From the NCBI RefSeq assembly GCF_003668575.1, contig NZ_RCVZ01000013.1, positions 62,001-126,000 of the forward strand: a DNA stretch of 64,000 bases. The letters run 5' to 3'. Made by a program: the position numbers and the translations under genes. The notes beneath the pieces are model-generated. The model saw nothing but the letters and a program-made list of their open reading frames with translations. It searched no databases and was not told the DNA's origin. Shown here one piece after another: positions 27,306-36,807 of this stretch (position 1 is its first letter; every line of letters begins with the position of its first letter). The stretch is from Falsibacillus albus (GTDB lineage: Bacteria; Bacillota; Bacilli; Bacillales; DSM-25281).

Positions 27306-28418
27306 CTAAATAACCCGCTGCTCCTTCCAAGCCAGGATCTGCCCATCATCCGCACCAAGCCATTCTTTTAGGATCGCTTCCGTCTGCTCCCCTCTTTCAG
27401 GCGGGGACGACATTTCCCCATGATCTAAGTCCGCATGCATTTTCACAAAGCCTTCACGGGAAACGAAATCTTTCTCCTGAAAATAAGGATATTCTGCAAG
27501 CTCTCTTGCTTCCAGAACAGGCGCCAGGCAGCAGTCCACTTTTTCACCGAAAGCGGCCCATTCTGAGAGGGCTTTGCTTTTGAAAAGATCGGTCAATTCA
27601 ATAAAGACAGAGTTGCTTGGATCCGGTTTGGAATAGTGGGCAGAGAGCCAATCTTCCCGGCCGAGCGCCTGACAGAAGCTGTGCCAGAATTTCGGTTCGA
27701 GGGCACCTAGGCTGATATAGCGTCCGTCTTTTGTTTCATATAGGTGATAGGAAATGACGGTGCCATTCAGTACCTCGACGCCATTCGAGTAGCCCGTTTC
27801 TTTTTCGATGAGAACATGGTTGGTCATCATGGAAGCAAGCGCATCGACAAGCGAGAGGCAGTGATAGCTTCCTTTTCCTGAAACACCGCGGGCAACGAGG
27901 CCGGCAAGGACCCGTTCACTTGCGGCCATCCCGCCGATGTAGTCGGCAAAGGTGTGCCTCGGGTGGACAGGTCTTCCGGACGCATCCTTCAGCTGGGCCA
28001 GTGCACCGCTCAGGCTCATGTAATTAAGATCATGGCTGCCGAGCGCTGCCATTTTTCCTTCTTTTCCGTAGCCGGTGATCGAGCAGTAGACCACTTTCGG
28101 ATTGATTTCGCTGACCTCTTTGTAGCCAAGGCCGAGCTTTTCCATGACGCCGGGCCGGAAGCTCTCGATGACAGCATCGGCTTGTTTCAGCAATCCGATG
28201 GCAATCCTTTTCCCTTCTTCATGCTTCAGATTCAAGGTGATGCTCTTTTTGCCGCGGTTATGGGCTTTGTAGACACTTCCATTTCCGTTATGCCTGGCAG
28301 GATCGCCGTCGGGGGCTTCGACCTTGATCACTTTCGCCCCCAGCTCCGCCAGCCTTAAGGTCGCAAATGGCCCCGGTATATAGGTCGTAAAATCAACAAC
28401 CTTGATTCCCTCCAGCAT
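27306..28418 (-). CDS. CaiB/BaiF family CoA-transferase or alpha-methylacyl-CoA racemase
   Basis: 370 residues from ATG 28418 behind AAGGGGAGAG; an upstream extension overlaps the thiolase gene and is unlikely. MLEGIKVVDFTTYIPGPFAT and ELGAKVIKVEAPDGDPAR are family III CoA-transferase motifs; HDLNYMSLSGAL resembles the racemase branch (GHDxNYLALSG). It is the last gene of a three-gene operon after the dehydrogenase and thiolase. It may activate or epimerise branched acyl-CoAs for beta-oxidation. Which activity applies cannot be decided by eye. Confidence 0.85.
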   Translation of the reverse strand: MLEGIKVVDFTTYIPGPFATLRLAELGAKVIKVEAPDGDPARHNGNGSVYKAHNRGKKSITLNLKHEEGKRIAIGLLKQADAVIESFRPGVMEKLGLGYKEVSEINPKVVYCSITGYGKEGKMAALGSHDLNYMSLSGALAQLKDASGRPVHPRHTFADYIGGMAASERVLAGLVARGVSGKGSYHCLSLVDALASMMTNHVLIEKETGYSNGVEVLNGTVISYHLYETKDGRYISLGALEPKFWHSFCQALGREDWLSAHYSKPDPSNSVFIELTDLFKSKALSEWAAFGEKVDCCLAPVLEARELAEYPYFQEKDFVSREGFVKMHADLDHGEMSSPPERGEQTEAILKEWLGADDGQILAWKEQRVI

Positions 28419-28440
28419 GGCCTCTCTCCCCTTTCGTGAT

Positions 28441-29595
28441 TCAATCGAGGCGTTCGATGATGGTCGCATTCGCCATGCCGTGCCCTTCACACATCGTCTG
28501 CAGTCCATAGCGGCCGCCGGATTTTTCGAGCTCACTCATCATCGTCAGCATCAGACGGGCACCACTGGCACCTAGCGGATGTCCGAGTGCGATTGCACCG
28601 CCGTTCGGATTGAGTTTGGCCGGGTCGGCGCCAGTCTCTTTTAGCCAAGCCATCGGGACTGGGGCAAAGGCTTCGTTCACCTCAAACACATCGATATCCT
28701 CAAGCTTCAATCCTGATTTTTTCAAGACTTTTTCCGTCGCCGGGATCGGTCCTGTCAGCATCAACGTCGGGTCGGAACCGACCACGACCCTTGTGTGCAC
28801 CTTGAAGCGCGGCTTCAAGCCCAGTTCTTCTGCCTTGTCGCGGCTCATCAAAAGAAGCACGGCAGCCCCGTCGCTGATTTGGCTGGAGTTGCCCGCATGG
28901 ATGACGCCGTCTTCCTTGAAAACTGTCTTCAGTCCAGCGAGGACTCCCGGCGTCGTGCCTTCCCTTGGACCTGAATCATCCGTCACGACAGTCGTTTCAC
29001 CGTTTTCGAGCGTCACCTCAAGCGGCATGATTTCCTTTTTGAAAAAACCTTCCGCCTGGGCCTTCAATGCGCGGCGGTGGCTTTCCGTCGAGAACTCGTC
29101 AAGCTCCGCACGGGTGAATCCGTATTTCTCCGCGATTTTTTCCGCTGATAAGCCTTGATGGATCATTTCGTAGCGCTCCCTCAGGTTCGGGCTATATGGG
29201 TCTGCTCCCTGATAGTTTGATCCCATCGGCACGCGCGACATGCACTCGACACCACCGGCGATCACGATATCCATGTCGCCTGCAAGGATCGCCTGGGCTG
29301 CAAAGTGGACGGCCTGCTGACTCGATCCGCACTGACGGTCAATCGTTGTGCCCGGCACTTCAATCGGAAAGCCGGCATTCAGCGCAGCCACCCGGGCAAT
29401 GTCGCCTGCCTGTTCGCCTGACTGCGTCACACAGCCAAGAATGATATCCTCGACAAGACCAGCTTCGATCCCCGCCCGTTTCACGAGCTCGCTCAACACT
29501 TTTGCCGCCAGATCATCCGGCCTTATATCCTTCAGTACTCCATTCCTTCTTCCCACCGGGGTCCGGACCCCTTCTACGATTACAACTTCGCGCAT
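28441..29595 (-). CDS. Thiolase (acetyl-CoA acyltransferase, FadA/FadI type)
   Basis: 384 residues from ATG 29595 with GGAAG 6 nt upstream. Active-site Cys89 (TTIDRQCGSSQQAVHFA), GHPLGASGAR with the catalytic His, and C-terminal MCEGHGMANATII with the second Cys are all present. It cleaves 3-ketoacyl-CoA at the end of each beta-oxidation turn. It lies 14 nt downstream of the acyl-CoA dehydrogenase gene in the same operon. The GC content is clearly higher than in the defence region. Confidence 0.9.
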   Translation of the reverse strand: MREVVIVEGVRTPVGRRNGVLKDIRPDDLAAKVLSELVKRAGIEAGLVEDIILGCVTQSGEQAGDIARVAALNAGFPIEVPGTTIDRQCGSSQQAVHFAAQAILAGDMDIVIAGGVECMSRVPMGSNYQGADPYSPNLRERYEMIHQGLSAEKIAEKYGFTRAELDEFSTESHRRALKAQAEGFFKKEIMPLEVTLENGETTVVTDDSGPREGTTPGVLAGLKTVFKEDGVIHAGNSSQISDGAAVLLLMSRDKAEELGLKPRFKVHTRVVVGSDPTLMLTGPIPATEKVLKKSGLKLEDIDVFEVNEAFAPVPMAWLKETGADPAKLNPNGGAIALGHPLGASGARLMLTMMSELEKSGGRYGLQTMCEGHGMANATIIERLD

Positions 29596-29609
29596 GTTCA
29601 TCTTCCTTT

Positions 29610-30755
29610 CTATAATCCTAAGTTTTTGGCAATGATTGTTTTCATGATTTCGTTCGTGCCGGCGTAGATGCTTGCGACGGGGATGTCGCGGAATCTCCTG
29701 GCAATCTCGTATTCTTCCATATAACCGTATCCGCCATGGAGCTGCATGCACTCCGCGGCGATGTTCCGGGCGATCTCAGTCAGCTTCCACTTCGCCATCG
29801 ACACCTTCGTCACGATATCCTTCCCGCCGATATGCTCCGCGATCAGCTGGTCGAGGAATGCTCTGCCCATTTCAACCTCTGTCGCCATTTCCGCGATCTT
29901 GAATTGCGTGTTCTGGAATTTGCTCACCGGCTTGCCGAACGCTTCCCGGCTTTTCACATAGTCCATCGTCTGCTTCAGCATCACCTCAGAAGCCGTCTGG
30001 GCGGCAATCGCCACCAACAGGCGCTCCTGCTGCAGTTTATCCATTAGATAAAGGAAGCCTTTGCCTTCTTCGCCGAGAAGATTTTCCTTCGGGACGAGGC
30101 AATCCTCGAATATGAGTTCTGCGGTGTCCTGCGCGTGGAGTCCGACTTTGTTCAGCTTCCTGCCCCTTGAAAAGCCCGGGGCATCGCGTTCTACCACGAG
30201 CAGACTCACTCCCTTATGCTTCGGATTCGCCTTTGGATCCGTTTTACAGGCAACAACGACGAGGTCCGATTGAATGCCGTTGGTGATGAACGTCTTTTGG
30301 CCATTCAAGACGTAGTGGTCGTCTTTCAGGACGGCAGTTGTTTTGATGTTGGCAAGATCCGATCCCGTCCCTGGTTCAGTCATGGCGATCGCCGTGATGA
30401 TTTCACCGGTCGCGCATTTCGGCAGCCAGCGTTTTTTCTGCTCATCGGTCCCGAAAGCCGTCAAATACGGAACGACGATATCATTATGCAGCCCGATGCC
30501 GACGAGGCTCGAGCCGACCCGCTCGAGCTCTTCGTTGATGATGACCGAGAAGCCCCAGTCGACCTCGCTTCCACCATATTGTTCATCGATATCCGGACAG
30601 AGGTATCCCTGCTGCCCCATCTTCGTCCAGAAGGAGCGCGGGATCATCCGCTCCTCCTCCCACTGTTCATAATAGGGATAGGCTTCCTTCTCGAGGAACT
30701 TCCGTAATGAGCTGCGGAAGATTTCGTGGTCATCCGTTAAATAGAGGTGTTTCAT
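29610..30755 (-). CDS. Acyl-CoA dehydrogenase, long-chain type
   Basis: 381 residues; GGGAGG precedes the ATG. TAIAMTEPGTGSDLANIKTTA (FAD/substrate), KTFITNG and QLHGGYGYMEEY are family motifs. The usual C-terminal catalytic Glu is replaced (IYAGTNEIM), but Glu244 in DKLQQERLLVAIA is placed like the base of LCAD and isovaleryl-CoA dehydrogenase, so it should be active as that type. It starts the operon with thiolase and the CaiB-like protein: fatty or branched acyl-CoA oxidation. Confidence 0.9.
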   Translation of the reverse strand: MKHLYLTDDHEIFRSSLRKFLEKEAYPYYEQWEEERMIPRSFWTKMGQQGYLCPDIDEQYGGSEVDWGFSVIINEELERVGSSLVGIGLHNDIVVPYLTAFGTDEQKKRWLPKCATGEIITAIAMTEPGTGSDLANIKTTAVLKDDHYVLNGQKTFITNGIQSDLVVVACKTDPKANPKHKGVSLLVVERDAPGFSRGRKLNKVGLHAQDTAELIFEDCLVPKENLLGEEGKGFLYLMDKLQQERLLVAIAAQTASEVMLKQTMDYVKSREAFGKPVSKFQNTQFKIAEMATEVEMGRAFLDQLIAEHIGGKDIVTKVSMAKWKLTEIARNIAAECMQLHGGYGYMEEYEIARRFRDIPVASIYAGTNEIMKTIIAKNLGL

Positions 30756-30859
30756 TCTTTATTTCCTCCCTGCTTGTTCCGTGATATTTAATCAATCCAT
30801 TATAATCGGAAAATTCAATCTGTTTTATTTATAATTACACAGTGATAGGGGAATTTCCT

Positions 30860-30925
30860 GCTGTGGATGATGTTGTGAGCTGATTCCCACTGCGGGCGGA
30901 CGCTTTCTGCCGGCGGGGATGGTCA
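30860..30925. repeat. Repeat family A fragment
   Basis: CTGATTCCCACTGCGGGCGG and GACGCTTTCTGCCGGCGGGG match only one end of the GC-rich repeat class; it overlaps the end of the lipoprotein gene. Confidence 0.45.
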
Positions 30926-31351
30926 GTCATTTTTCCCATCCAAGGAATGAACCGCTCCGTCATTTTCAGGCGCAAACGATGTGCCGCCTATGACTTTGTT
31001 TTGATAAAGAAAGACCGTGACTCTTATTTCGCCATGGTATTGTTTATTCAAAGGATGGTTTTTTACAACGAATGTGACTCTTTGGATCGCCTTTCCGATG
31101 AATGGATCGGGTTTGACCGGCTGTACCTTCCATTCCTGCTGGCCCCTGATGGATGCAAGGTATTCTTTTGTGAGGACTTCCCTGGACTTACCGACGAATG
31201 AAACCAATGTGTAGCCTTTTTCTTCGAGATATTTTTTTGTGATCATAGTCTCTTTACTTACCCTATTCATATCAATCGTTTGTTCTTTTTCACTGCAGGC
31301 CGTTAAGGTAATCAGCAGGAAACACACTGTGAGAAAGAAGAATTTTTTCAT
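30923..31351 (-). CDS. Predicted lipoprotein, unknown function
   Basis: 142 residues. The signal peptide MKKFFFLTVCFLLITLTAC has a lipobox LTAC with Cys19 as the lipidated residue. The mature part contains KKYLEEKGYTLVSFVG and a beta-rich end (GEIRVTVFLYQNKVIGG), similar in layout to small DUF4830-like Bacillus lipoproteins; this likeness is weak. GGGGGG precedes the ATG. Its last codons run into a repeat fragment. Confidence 0.75.
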   Translation of the reverse strand: MKKFFFLTVCFLLITLTACSEKEQTIDMNRVSKETMITKKYLEEKGYTLVSFVGKSREVLTKEYLASIRGQQEWKVQPVKPDPFIGKAIQRVTFVVKNHPLNKQYHGEIRVTVFLYQNKVIGGTSFAPENDGAVHSLDGKND

Positions 31352-31439
31352 GAAATCCCCCCTTTGATTTTTAAAAGTTTAATTAATTTTAACATTAAAT
31401 GGAAATGTTTGGAGAATAGGTTTATTCATTAATATGCGG

Positions 31440-31600
31440 AGACGTTTTTCATAATGTAGTATTCGCGCGAAATATAAAAATTTTGGCGAGAGATGTCGAA
31501 TAATCGATATATTGGTATTTTTCGCAGATAAATCTTTGATTTCGTAGATAAAATGAGAATTTCGCAGATATCTTCGTGGTTTTCGAAGATATCTGGTGAA
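31440..31600 (+). repeat. Array of 20-nt units (repeat family C), short copy
   Basis: TTCGCAGATA at 31521, TTCGTAGATA at 31541, TTCGCAGATA at 31561 and TTCGAAGATA at 31582 stand at steps of 20, 20 and 21 nt; more degenerate units lie upstream from about 31440. The repeated head CGCAGATAAA recalls the CGCATAAAT head of the long array at 53.4-54.0 kb in the opposite orientation. The rest of the 31352-31829 gap holds no gene that I can support. Confidence 0.7.
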
Positions 31601-31829
31601 TGCGCTGCGTGATATATAGAAAAACAAGGGCGGCTGTGGTCTTCTATTCCCATTACCGTCCTTTTTAACTTAAGATTCTTTCTTAAATTCACGATTTTTC
31701 TTTCGGTTAAATAACCCTACTGCTGATGATGTTGTACCCCACAGGGAAAATTTCAACATCCCATCGCAATAATAGTCTATGATCGGAAAGACGAGACCTT
31801 TTATGGAATAAAGGAAAAGCTTTCTTTCC

Positions 31830-32342
31830 TCACTCAGAATAGGTTTCGCCTTTTTTTAGGTCCAAAATATGATTATTTATCCAAACAGTATGATTGTCTA
31901 CCCATTTTACTTTGACGTGGTCCATTGGGTATGCATGATAAATCGTTTTTTTAAACCAAAAAGGACCATCTAATTTACCTATTACACCAAACGATGTAGT
32001 GGCACCGCCATTTGTAAGGTAAAATTCTATCTTATAATTATCATCTGGAGAAACCGTCGTTTTAAATAAATCTTCTGAAATAAATAGAAATCGAATGACA
32101 CCAAGAAAAAGAACTAAAGATAACAGCGGTGAAAGAATAACAGTAAACCAGCTTCGAATCCTTGATCGTTTATTCGTTTTATCTCTAAATCCGATTATCC
32201 CGAGAATAAAGGAGATTACGGAAAGAATCCATAGAATGTAAGATGGAGGAGATACCTTCCAATCCGAAAAAATCAAGTTCATTAAAAACAATAGAACGAT
32301 TAAGCATAAATAAAATGACCATATATTAAATCTTCTACCCAT
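31830..32342 (-). CDS. DUF5412-like membrane protein
   Basis: 170 residues with three hydrophobic helices in the first 100 residues (FYLCLIVLLFLMNLIF; YILWILSVISFILGIIGF; FTVILSPLLSLVLFLGVIRF) and an extracytoplasmic domain with FKTTVSPDDNYKIEFYLTNG, GGATTSFGVIG and VKWVDNHTVWINN, which match the DUF5412 pattern. The role is unknown. It follows the 151-aa gene by 44 nt and may be co-transcribed. Confidence 0.75.
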   Translation of the reverse strand: MGRRFNIWSFYLCLIVLLFLMNLIFSDWKVSPPSYILWILSVISFILGIIGFRDKTNKRSRIRSWFTVILSPLLSLVLFLGVIRFLFISEDLFKTTVSPDDNYKIEFYLTNGGATTSFGVIGKLDGPFWFKKTIYHAYPMDHVKVKWVDNHTVWINNHILDLKKGETYSE

Positions 32343-32386
32343 AATTACCCCTTTCGCTGAATGAACGAGATTGTCGCCGAAGTCCT

Positions 32387-32842
32387 TTAACGCTTGTTAA
32401 GAGAGTTATATAAATCACGCCACGTACCATTAAAATCTTTCCATTGCCCGTTTTCATTTACTTCTAGTATTTCGGCCTTACCGGATACAAATCGAATTGT
32501 CTGATCTTTGTCTTTGTATGTAGTTATTGGATAGGTAATTTTCACTTTGACATCAGGACTATTTATAATCATGTTTAACTCATCAAACAGTTCATTAAAA
32601 TTCTTTCTCATTTCTTTAACTATTAATGAATATTTAGTGGAATTGTCTAATTTCTCGGCCAATATCGATTGGGGAAAGATGATATGCCAAAGTTCATCCG
32701 CATTTACAACTTTTGTTTCGGTTGTGACCTTCTTGTTATGTTCAAATGAATAAAATTTCACATGGGACATGATGGTTGAGATACTTGCTAATATTATGAT
32801 GACTAGAGCAATGCCCCCTAAAATCGATCCGAATTTTTTCAT
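32387..32842 (-). CDS. Membrane-anchored protein, unknown function
   Basis: 151 residues. One N-terminal anchor (MKKFGSILGGIALVIIILAS) is followed by a soluble alpha/beta domain with ETKVVNADELWHIIFPQSIL and an ending WKDFNGTWRDLYNSLNKR. GGGGGG precedes the ATG. It sits between plsY and the DUF5412-like gene on the same strand. No family is recognised. Confidence 0.65.
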   Translation of the reverse strand: MKKFGSILGGIALVIIILASISTIMSHVKFYSFEHNKKVTTETKVVNADELWHIIFPQSILAEKLDNSTKYSLIVKEMRKNFNELFDELNMIINSPDVKVKITYPITTYKDKDQTIRFVSGKAEILEVNENGQWKDFNGTWRDLYNSLNKR

Positions 32843-32887
32843 ATGCTCCCCCCTAATATTTCTATAGCATTGACATTTCCAAGGTGC

Positions 32888-33520
32888 TCAACCCCGCGTA
32901 AAATTAAGTTTATTTTCAGTTCCTGAAAACAGCCTCTTTATATTTTCCAAATGCCTGAAAATAACCATACACGCCATTAGAAACGCAAATATATAAAAGT
33001 AAAAGGTGTTCCCGAAAGCTGGAATGAATGAAATTGCTGCAAAAAGGATTGTTGCACTTACTGAGCCCAATGAAACATAACGGGTCAAGGCGACGATCAT
33101 CACAAAAAAGCCAACGCATAACAGGGCCATGATCCAGTTAATCATAAACAGCACAGCCACTGCTGTAAGTGCTCCCTTGCCCCCTTTAAACCCAAAATAT
33201 ACCGGCCAATTATGCCCGATCACCACTCCAGCACCTGCGGCCAAAAGGCTTACGCAATCTTGCGCTTCTCCAGAAAAAAGGTAAACATGGAGTGACAATC
33301 CGACAAAGCAGGCAATGACCCCTTTTAATATATCTCCCGCAAGAACAAATATCGCGGCAGATTTCCCAAGGACCCTCAACGTATTCGTAAGCCCGGCATT
33401 TCCGCTTCCATGACTCCTGATGTCCCTGCCGTATATTTTTCCAACAATCACCGCTGTATTCATGCTGCCTATCAAGTAGCCCAAAGCTAAGGCAGCTACA
33501 ATCTTTAACATGTCAATCAT
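32888..33520 (-). CDS. plsY: PlsY-type glycerol-3-phosphate acyltransferase
   Basis: 210 residues from ATG 33520 (GGGGGAAGAG upstream). Five or more membrane helices carry the three PlsY motifs: GSGNAGLTNTLRVLG, HNWPVYFGFKGGKG and a C-terminal FRHLENIKRLFSGTE. PlsY transfers acyl groups from acyl-phosphate to glycerol-3-phosphate, the first step of phospholipid synthesis. The N-terminal GYLIGSMNTAVIVGK deviates from the usual IGSIPSG, so this may be a second, specialised copy. Confidence 0.85.
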   Translation of the reverse strand: MIDMLKIVAALALGYLIGSMNTAVIVGKIYGRDIRSHGSGNAGLTNTLRVLGKSAAIFVLAGDILKGVIACFVGLSLHVYLFSGEAQDCVSLLAAGAGVVIGHNWPVYFGFKGGKGALTAVAVLFMINWIMALLCVGFFVMIVALTRYVSLGSVSATILFAAISFIPAFGNTFYFYIFAFLMACMVIFRHLENIKRLFSGTENKLNFTRG

Positions 33521-33835
33521 CACTCTTCCCCCTTTTCCCTCAATAAAGCTTTCATCCGTGCTGAATAAGCTTTTATACAAATAATACCATAAAAAGCGGA
33601 TTATTCTTTAGACTTTCTCAGGCCACAAACTTGATGAAAGAATGTAATCGTAAGGTTTTTTGATTTTCCTTACTATATCCAAAACGTCAATAGCTACTAC
33701 ACCGTCTGAAAAAACGAATGGACGGTTTTAACGGTGTTGCAACAAAGTTTTATTGCTTTTGTTACATAGGAAGGGAATATGATCCTCAAAAGCGAATGTT
33801 GATTTATATAAATTTGTTACGGAGCTGATATTAAA

Positions 33836-34696
33836 ATGAATCATAAATTTGCTGACTTACATATTCACTCTTTATTTTCCGATGAAACGATGTCTCCCGA
33901 AGAGGTTATAGCTAAAGCAGCAGAGAAAGGGTTAGGTTTAATAGCGATTACCGACCACAATGTGCTAGAAGGTTCAAGAGAAATACTAAAGCTAAATGAT
34001 GAAAAAGAACTATTGTTAATATCTGGTGTAGAATTGGACGCATTAGATAGAGGGAAAAATCTGCATATATTGGGTTATGGAATGGATTTAAATAATGAAA
34101 GGTTTAGAGAATTCACGAAAAAAAACAGATTGCTTTTTGAGTCTTTGGATGAGCGGCTCATAGTGAGGATGCAAAGGGAATACAATAACATATCTCTAGA
34201 GGAATACTTACATTATCATTATGACCGAAAAAACGGTGGTTGGAAGGCATTGCATTATTTTGTGGAAAAGGGGATTACCAGCAGCTTGACAGCAGGTTTT
34301 GAATTCTATTCAAAATACGAACTATCATTTGACTGTATTGAATTTCCCTCTGTCAGCATGGTATGCAATCATATTCACAGTGCAGGCGGGAAGGCAATTC
34401 TTGCTCATCCAGGAAGAGTAATAAAGGTTGCTGAAAGGAACGATTTTAAGAGAGAAATAACTAGATTAATTAATTTAGGGATTGATGGCATTGAATGTTA
34501 TTATCCAACGCATTCCCATGAAGTCACAGAAGATTGCCTGTCCACCTGCAAAGAACATGGTTTGTTGATTACAGCTGGTTCAGATTGCCACGGTAATTTT
34601 GGAAAAACCGAAATTGGAGAGATGGAAATTCCGATTTCCTGGTTAAATCTTGGGGATATTTTAAGTCACAATGAAGTAAGCAAATTCACCACATGA
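33836..34696 (+). CDS. PHP-domain phosphoesterase
   Basis: 286 residues starting MNHKFADLHIHSLFSDETMS. The metal-binding PHP pattern DLHIHSLFSD, AITDHNVLEG, ILAHPGRV and AGSDCHG is complete, so a metal-dependent phosphoesterase (for example of the TrpH/RNase AM-like group) is likely. The start has GGAG nearby. Monocistronic, closed by a terminator. The preceding 255-bp gap holds no gene. Confidence 0.85.
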   Translation: MNHKFADLHIHSLFSDETMSPEEVIAKAAEKGLGLIAITDHNVLEGSREILKLNDEKELLLISGVELDALDRGKNLHILGYGMDLNNERFREFTKKNRLLFESLDERLIVRMQREYNNISLEEYLHYHYDRKNGGWKALHYFVEKGITSSLTAGFEFYSKYELSFDCIEFPSVSMVCNHIHSAGGKAILAHPGRVIKVAERNDFKREITRLINLGIDGIECYYPTHSHEVTEDCLSTCKEHGLLITAGSDCHGNFGKTEIGEMEIPISWLNLGDILSHNEVSKFTT

Positions 34697-34724
34697 TTAA
34701 ACGAACGGAAAAGGATCGCTTAAC

Positions 34725-34753
34725 AAACCGTCTTTTTACCAAGGCGGTTTTCT
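34725..34753 (+). terminator. Terminator of the PHP gene
   Basis: AAACCGTCTT pairs with AAGGCGGTTT (one G-U) and TTCTT follows. Confidence 0.6.
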
Positions 34754-34967
34754 TATTGCAAAAAATCCCCTTGATGAAAAGCAACAAAAGTTAAAAAAGT
34801 GCTTTATGAAAAAATATCCGTTACAACCTCAGTTCATATTCCGTTCATAAATCCGATGTATGCTATAGATATCCTATTCGTCAGATCCTGCTCTTCTTCC
34901 CCTTTTCCATTATTGGTAAAATGAAGGGACATGAAGTGGGCAGAATACATACAAAGGAGTGATCCGC

Positions 34968-35648
34968 ATGGCGAAAGTATTGATTGTGGATGACGATCCG
35001 CATATTCGGGAGCTGGTCCGCGTCCTCCTCTCCAAAGAGGGGATGTCGATAGTGGAGGCGACGGATGGGGAATCGGCACTGGAAGTCCTGGCGTCGACTC
35101 AGATCGACCTGATCATCTTGGATATCATGATGCCGAAGATGGACGGCTGGACATTTTGCCAGGAGGTGCGCACGTATTATTCCGATTCGATTCCGATCCT
35201 GATGCTGACGGCGAAGGGCGAGGTGACGCAAAAGGTGAAGGGCTTCGACCTCGGTACGGATGATTATATGGTGAAGCCGTTCGCACCGGCCGAACTGACT
35301 GCACGCGTCAAGGCGCTGCTCAAACGTTTTCAAATCTCGGTGTCCAATAAAATTGAAATCGGAAGCATCGTCATCGACCGTGCTTCACATAACGTCTTTG
35401 ACGGAAAAAAAGACATCACCCTGCCGCTGAAGGAGTTCGAACTTCTGTTTAAGCTGGCATTCAATCCGACCAAGACGTTTTCGCGGGAGCAGTTGATCGA
35501 GGATATTTGGGGCTATGACTACGAAGGGGACGAACGGACGGTGGATGTGCACATCAAACGGCTGCGGCAGCGTTTTTCACATGAGGATTGTCCGTTTAAA
35601 ATCACGACGATCCGCGGGCTTGGGTACCGCCTGGAGGTGAAGGCATGA
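34968..35648 (+). CDS. OmpR-family response regulator
   Basis: 226 residues from ATG 34968 (AAAGGAG 9 nt upstream). Receiver domain: acidic DDD at 8-10, phospho-accepting Asp52 (LIILDIMMPKMDG), conserved Lys in MVKPF. The C-terminal winged helix has ERTVDVHIKRLRQRF and TIRGLGYRLE. Its stop overlaps the kinase start by 4 nt, so the two form a coupled pair. The stimulus is unknown; no target operon is adjacent. Confidence 0.9.
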   Translation: MAKVLIVDDDPHIRELVRVLLSKEGMSIVEATDGESALEVLASTQIDLIILDIMMPKMDGWTFCQEVRTYYSDSIPILMLTAKGEVTQKVKGFDLGTDDYMVKPFAPAELTARVKALLKRFQISVSNKIEIGSIVIDRASHNVFDGKKDITLPLKEFELLFKLAFNPTKTFSREQLIEDIWGYDYEGDERTVDVHIKRLRQRFSHEDCPFKITTIRGLGYRLEVKA

Positions 35649-36721
35649 CTGTGAAGGAAATCGGAAAACGCGCATTCGGATTTGTTTCCATTTTCCTTGC
35701 CTTGACCTTGTGCTGGTCCGCTTCCTACTGGCTCACATCGTGGGTGTTTCCAAAATGGGATTACACGCCGAGCCTCTATATGACGCAGATCATCAATTCG
35801 ATTTTCGGCTTCATCCTGTTTGGCTGCTGCATGTTCCTAATCACACGAATCAAGTGGGTACAGGACCGGCAGCAGGCATTCATGACCCCACTGATCAACG
35901 CGATGAAAATGATGGCCGAGGGAAATTTCAATATTGATCTTTCTTATTATAAGAAACAGGTTCCAAATCCCAGGCATCCGTATTATCATCTCATCGAGAA
36001 CATCACGCACATGGCGTCGAGGCTTGGGGCGATGGAACAGATGCGCCAGGAATTCATCTCGAACGTCTCGCATGAATTCCAGTCTCCGTTGACCTCCATC
36101 AGCGGATTCGCCCACGCTTTGAAAAGTGAACAGCTGACACCAGAGGCGCGGAAGCATTATTTGGACATCATCGAAAAGGAAGGAATCCGGCTATCGAAGT
36201 TAAGCGACAACCTGCTGAAGCTGACGTCATTGGAGTCCGAGCACCCTCCTTTTGAATTGACCAGCTACCGGCTCGACCACCAGCTGCGCCGCATCATCCT
36301 CTCCTGTGAACCGCAATGGACGGAAAAGGAATTGGAGATGGACATTTCGCTCGATAACCAAGTGATCATGGCCGACAAGGATTTGATGGATCAAGTGTGG
36401 ATCAACCTCATCCATAACAGCATCAAATTCACTCCGTCTGGCGGAACGATTTCTGTTGCGGTGCGCGAAGTCGATGAAAATCGATTGATGGTGACGATCA
36501 AAGATTCAGGCATCGGGATGGATGAAGAAGCTATCATGCATATGTTCGAGCGCTTTTACAAAGCCGACCCATCGAGGACCCGCACGACAGAAGGCAGCGG
36601 ACTCGGGCTGTCGATCGTCAAAAAGATCATCGATATGCACCACGGCGAGATCCGGGCCCAAAGTGAATTAGGGAAAGGCACGACGATAATGGTGACTTTG
36701 CCTAGGAATGGTGGGAAGTGA
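35645..36721 (+). CDS. Sensor histidine kinase
   Basis: 358 residues. Two membrane helices (about 12-33 and 48-68) flank only a short extracellular loop, then a HAMP-like linker, HisKA with His143 (ISNVSHEFQSPLTSISG), and HATPase with N-box NLIHNSIKFTPSG, G1 DSGIGMDEE, F-box FERFYKAD and G2 GSGLGLSIVKKI. The small outside loop suggests sensing within the membrane (intramembrane or cell-envelope stress), as an inference. Partner of the preceding regulator. Confidence 0.9.
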   Translation: MTVKEIGKRAFGFVSIFLALTLCWSASYWLTSWVFPKWDYTPSLYMTQIINSIFGFILFGCCMFLITRIKWVQDRQQAFMTPLINAMKMMAEGNFNIDLSYYKKQVPNPRHPYYHLIENITHMASRLGAMEQMRQEFISNVSHEFQSPLTSISGFAHALKSEQLTPEARKHYLDIIEKEGIRLSKLSDNLLKLTSLESEHPPFELTSYRLDHQLRRIILSCEPQWTEKELEMDISLDNQVIMADKDLMDQVWINLIHNSIKFTPSGGTISVAVREVDENRLMVTIKDSGIGMDEEAIMHMFERFYKADPSRTRTTEGSGLGLSIVKKIIDMHHGEIRAQSELGKGTTIMVTLPRNGGK

Positions 36722-36730
36722 GGTTAGTAT

Positions 36731-36752
36731 GAACAAGGGGACCTGATCCCTT
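36731..36752. repeat. Repeat family B fragment
   Basis: GGGGACCTGATCCCTTTCTC resembles one end of the GGGTCTGACCC repeat; partial only. Confidence 0.3.
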
Positions 36753-36769
36753 TCTCACAACGAGCACAC

Positions 36770-36800
36770 AAAAAGCTTGGGATTTCCCCAAGCTTTTTCC
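36770..36800. terminator. Bidirectional terminator
   Basis: AAAAAGCTTGGG pairs with CCCAAGCTTTTT; it lies between the kinase and the convergent membrane-protein gene. Confidence 0.85.
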
Positions 36801-36807
36801 TTTAATG

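Noticed and set aside
31379-31692. Two overlapping minus-strand ORFs of 82 and 87 codons
   Set aside because: They run through the 20-nt repeat array and have no ribosome sites.
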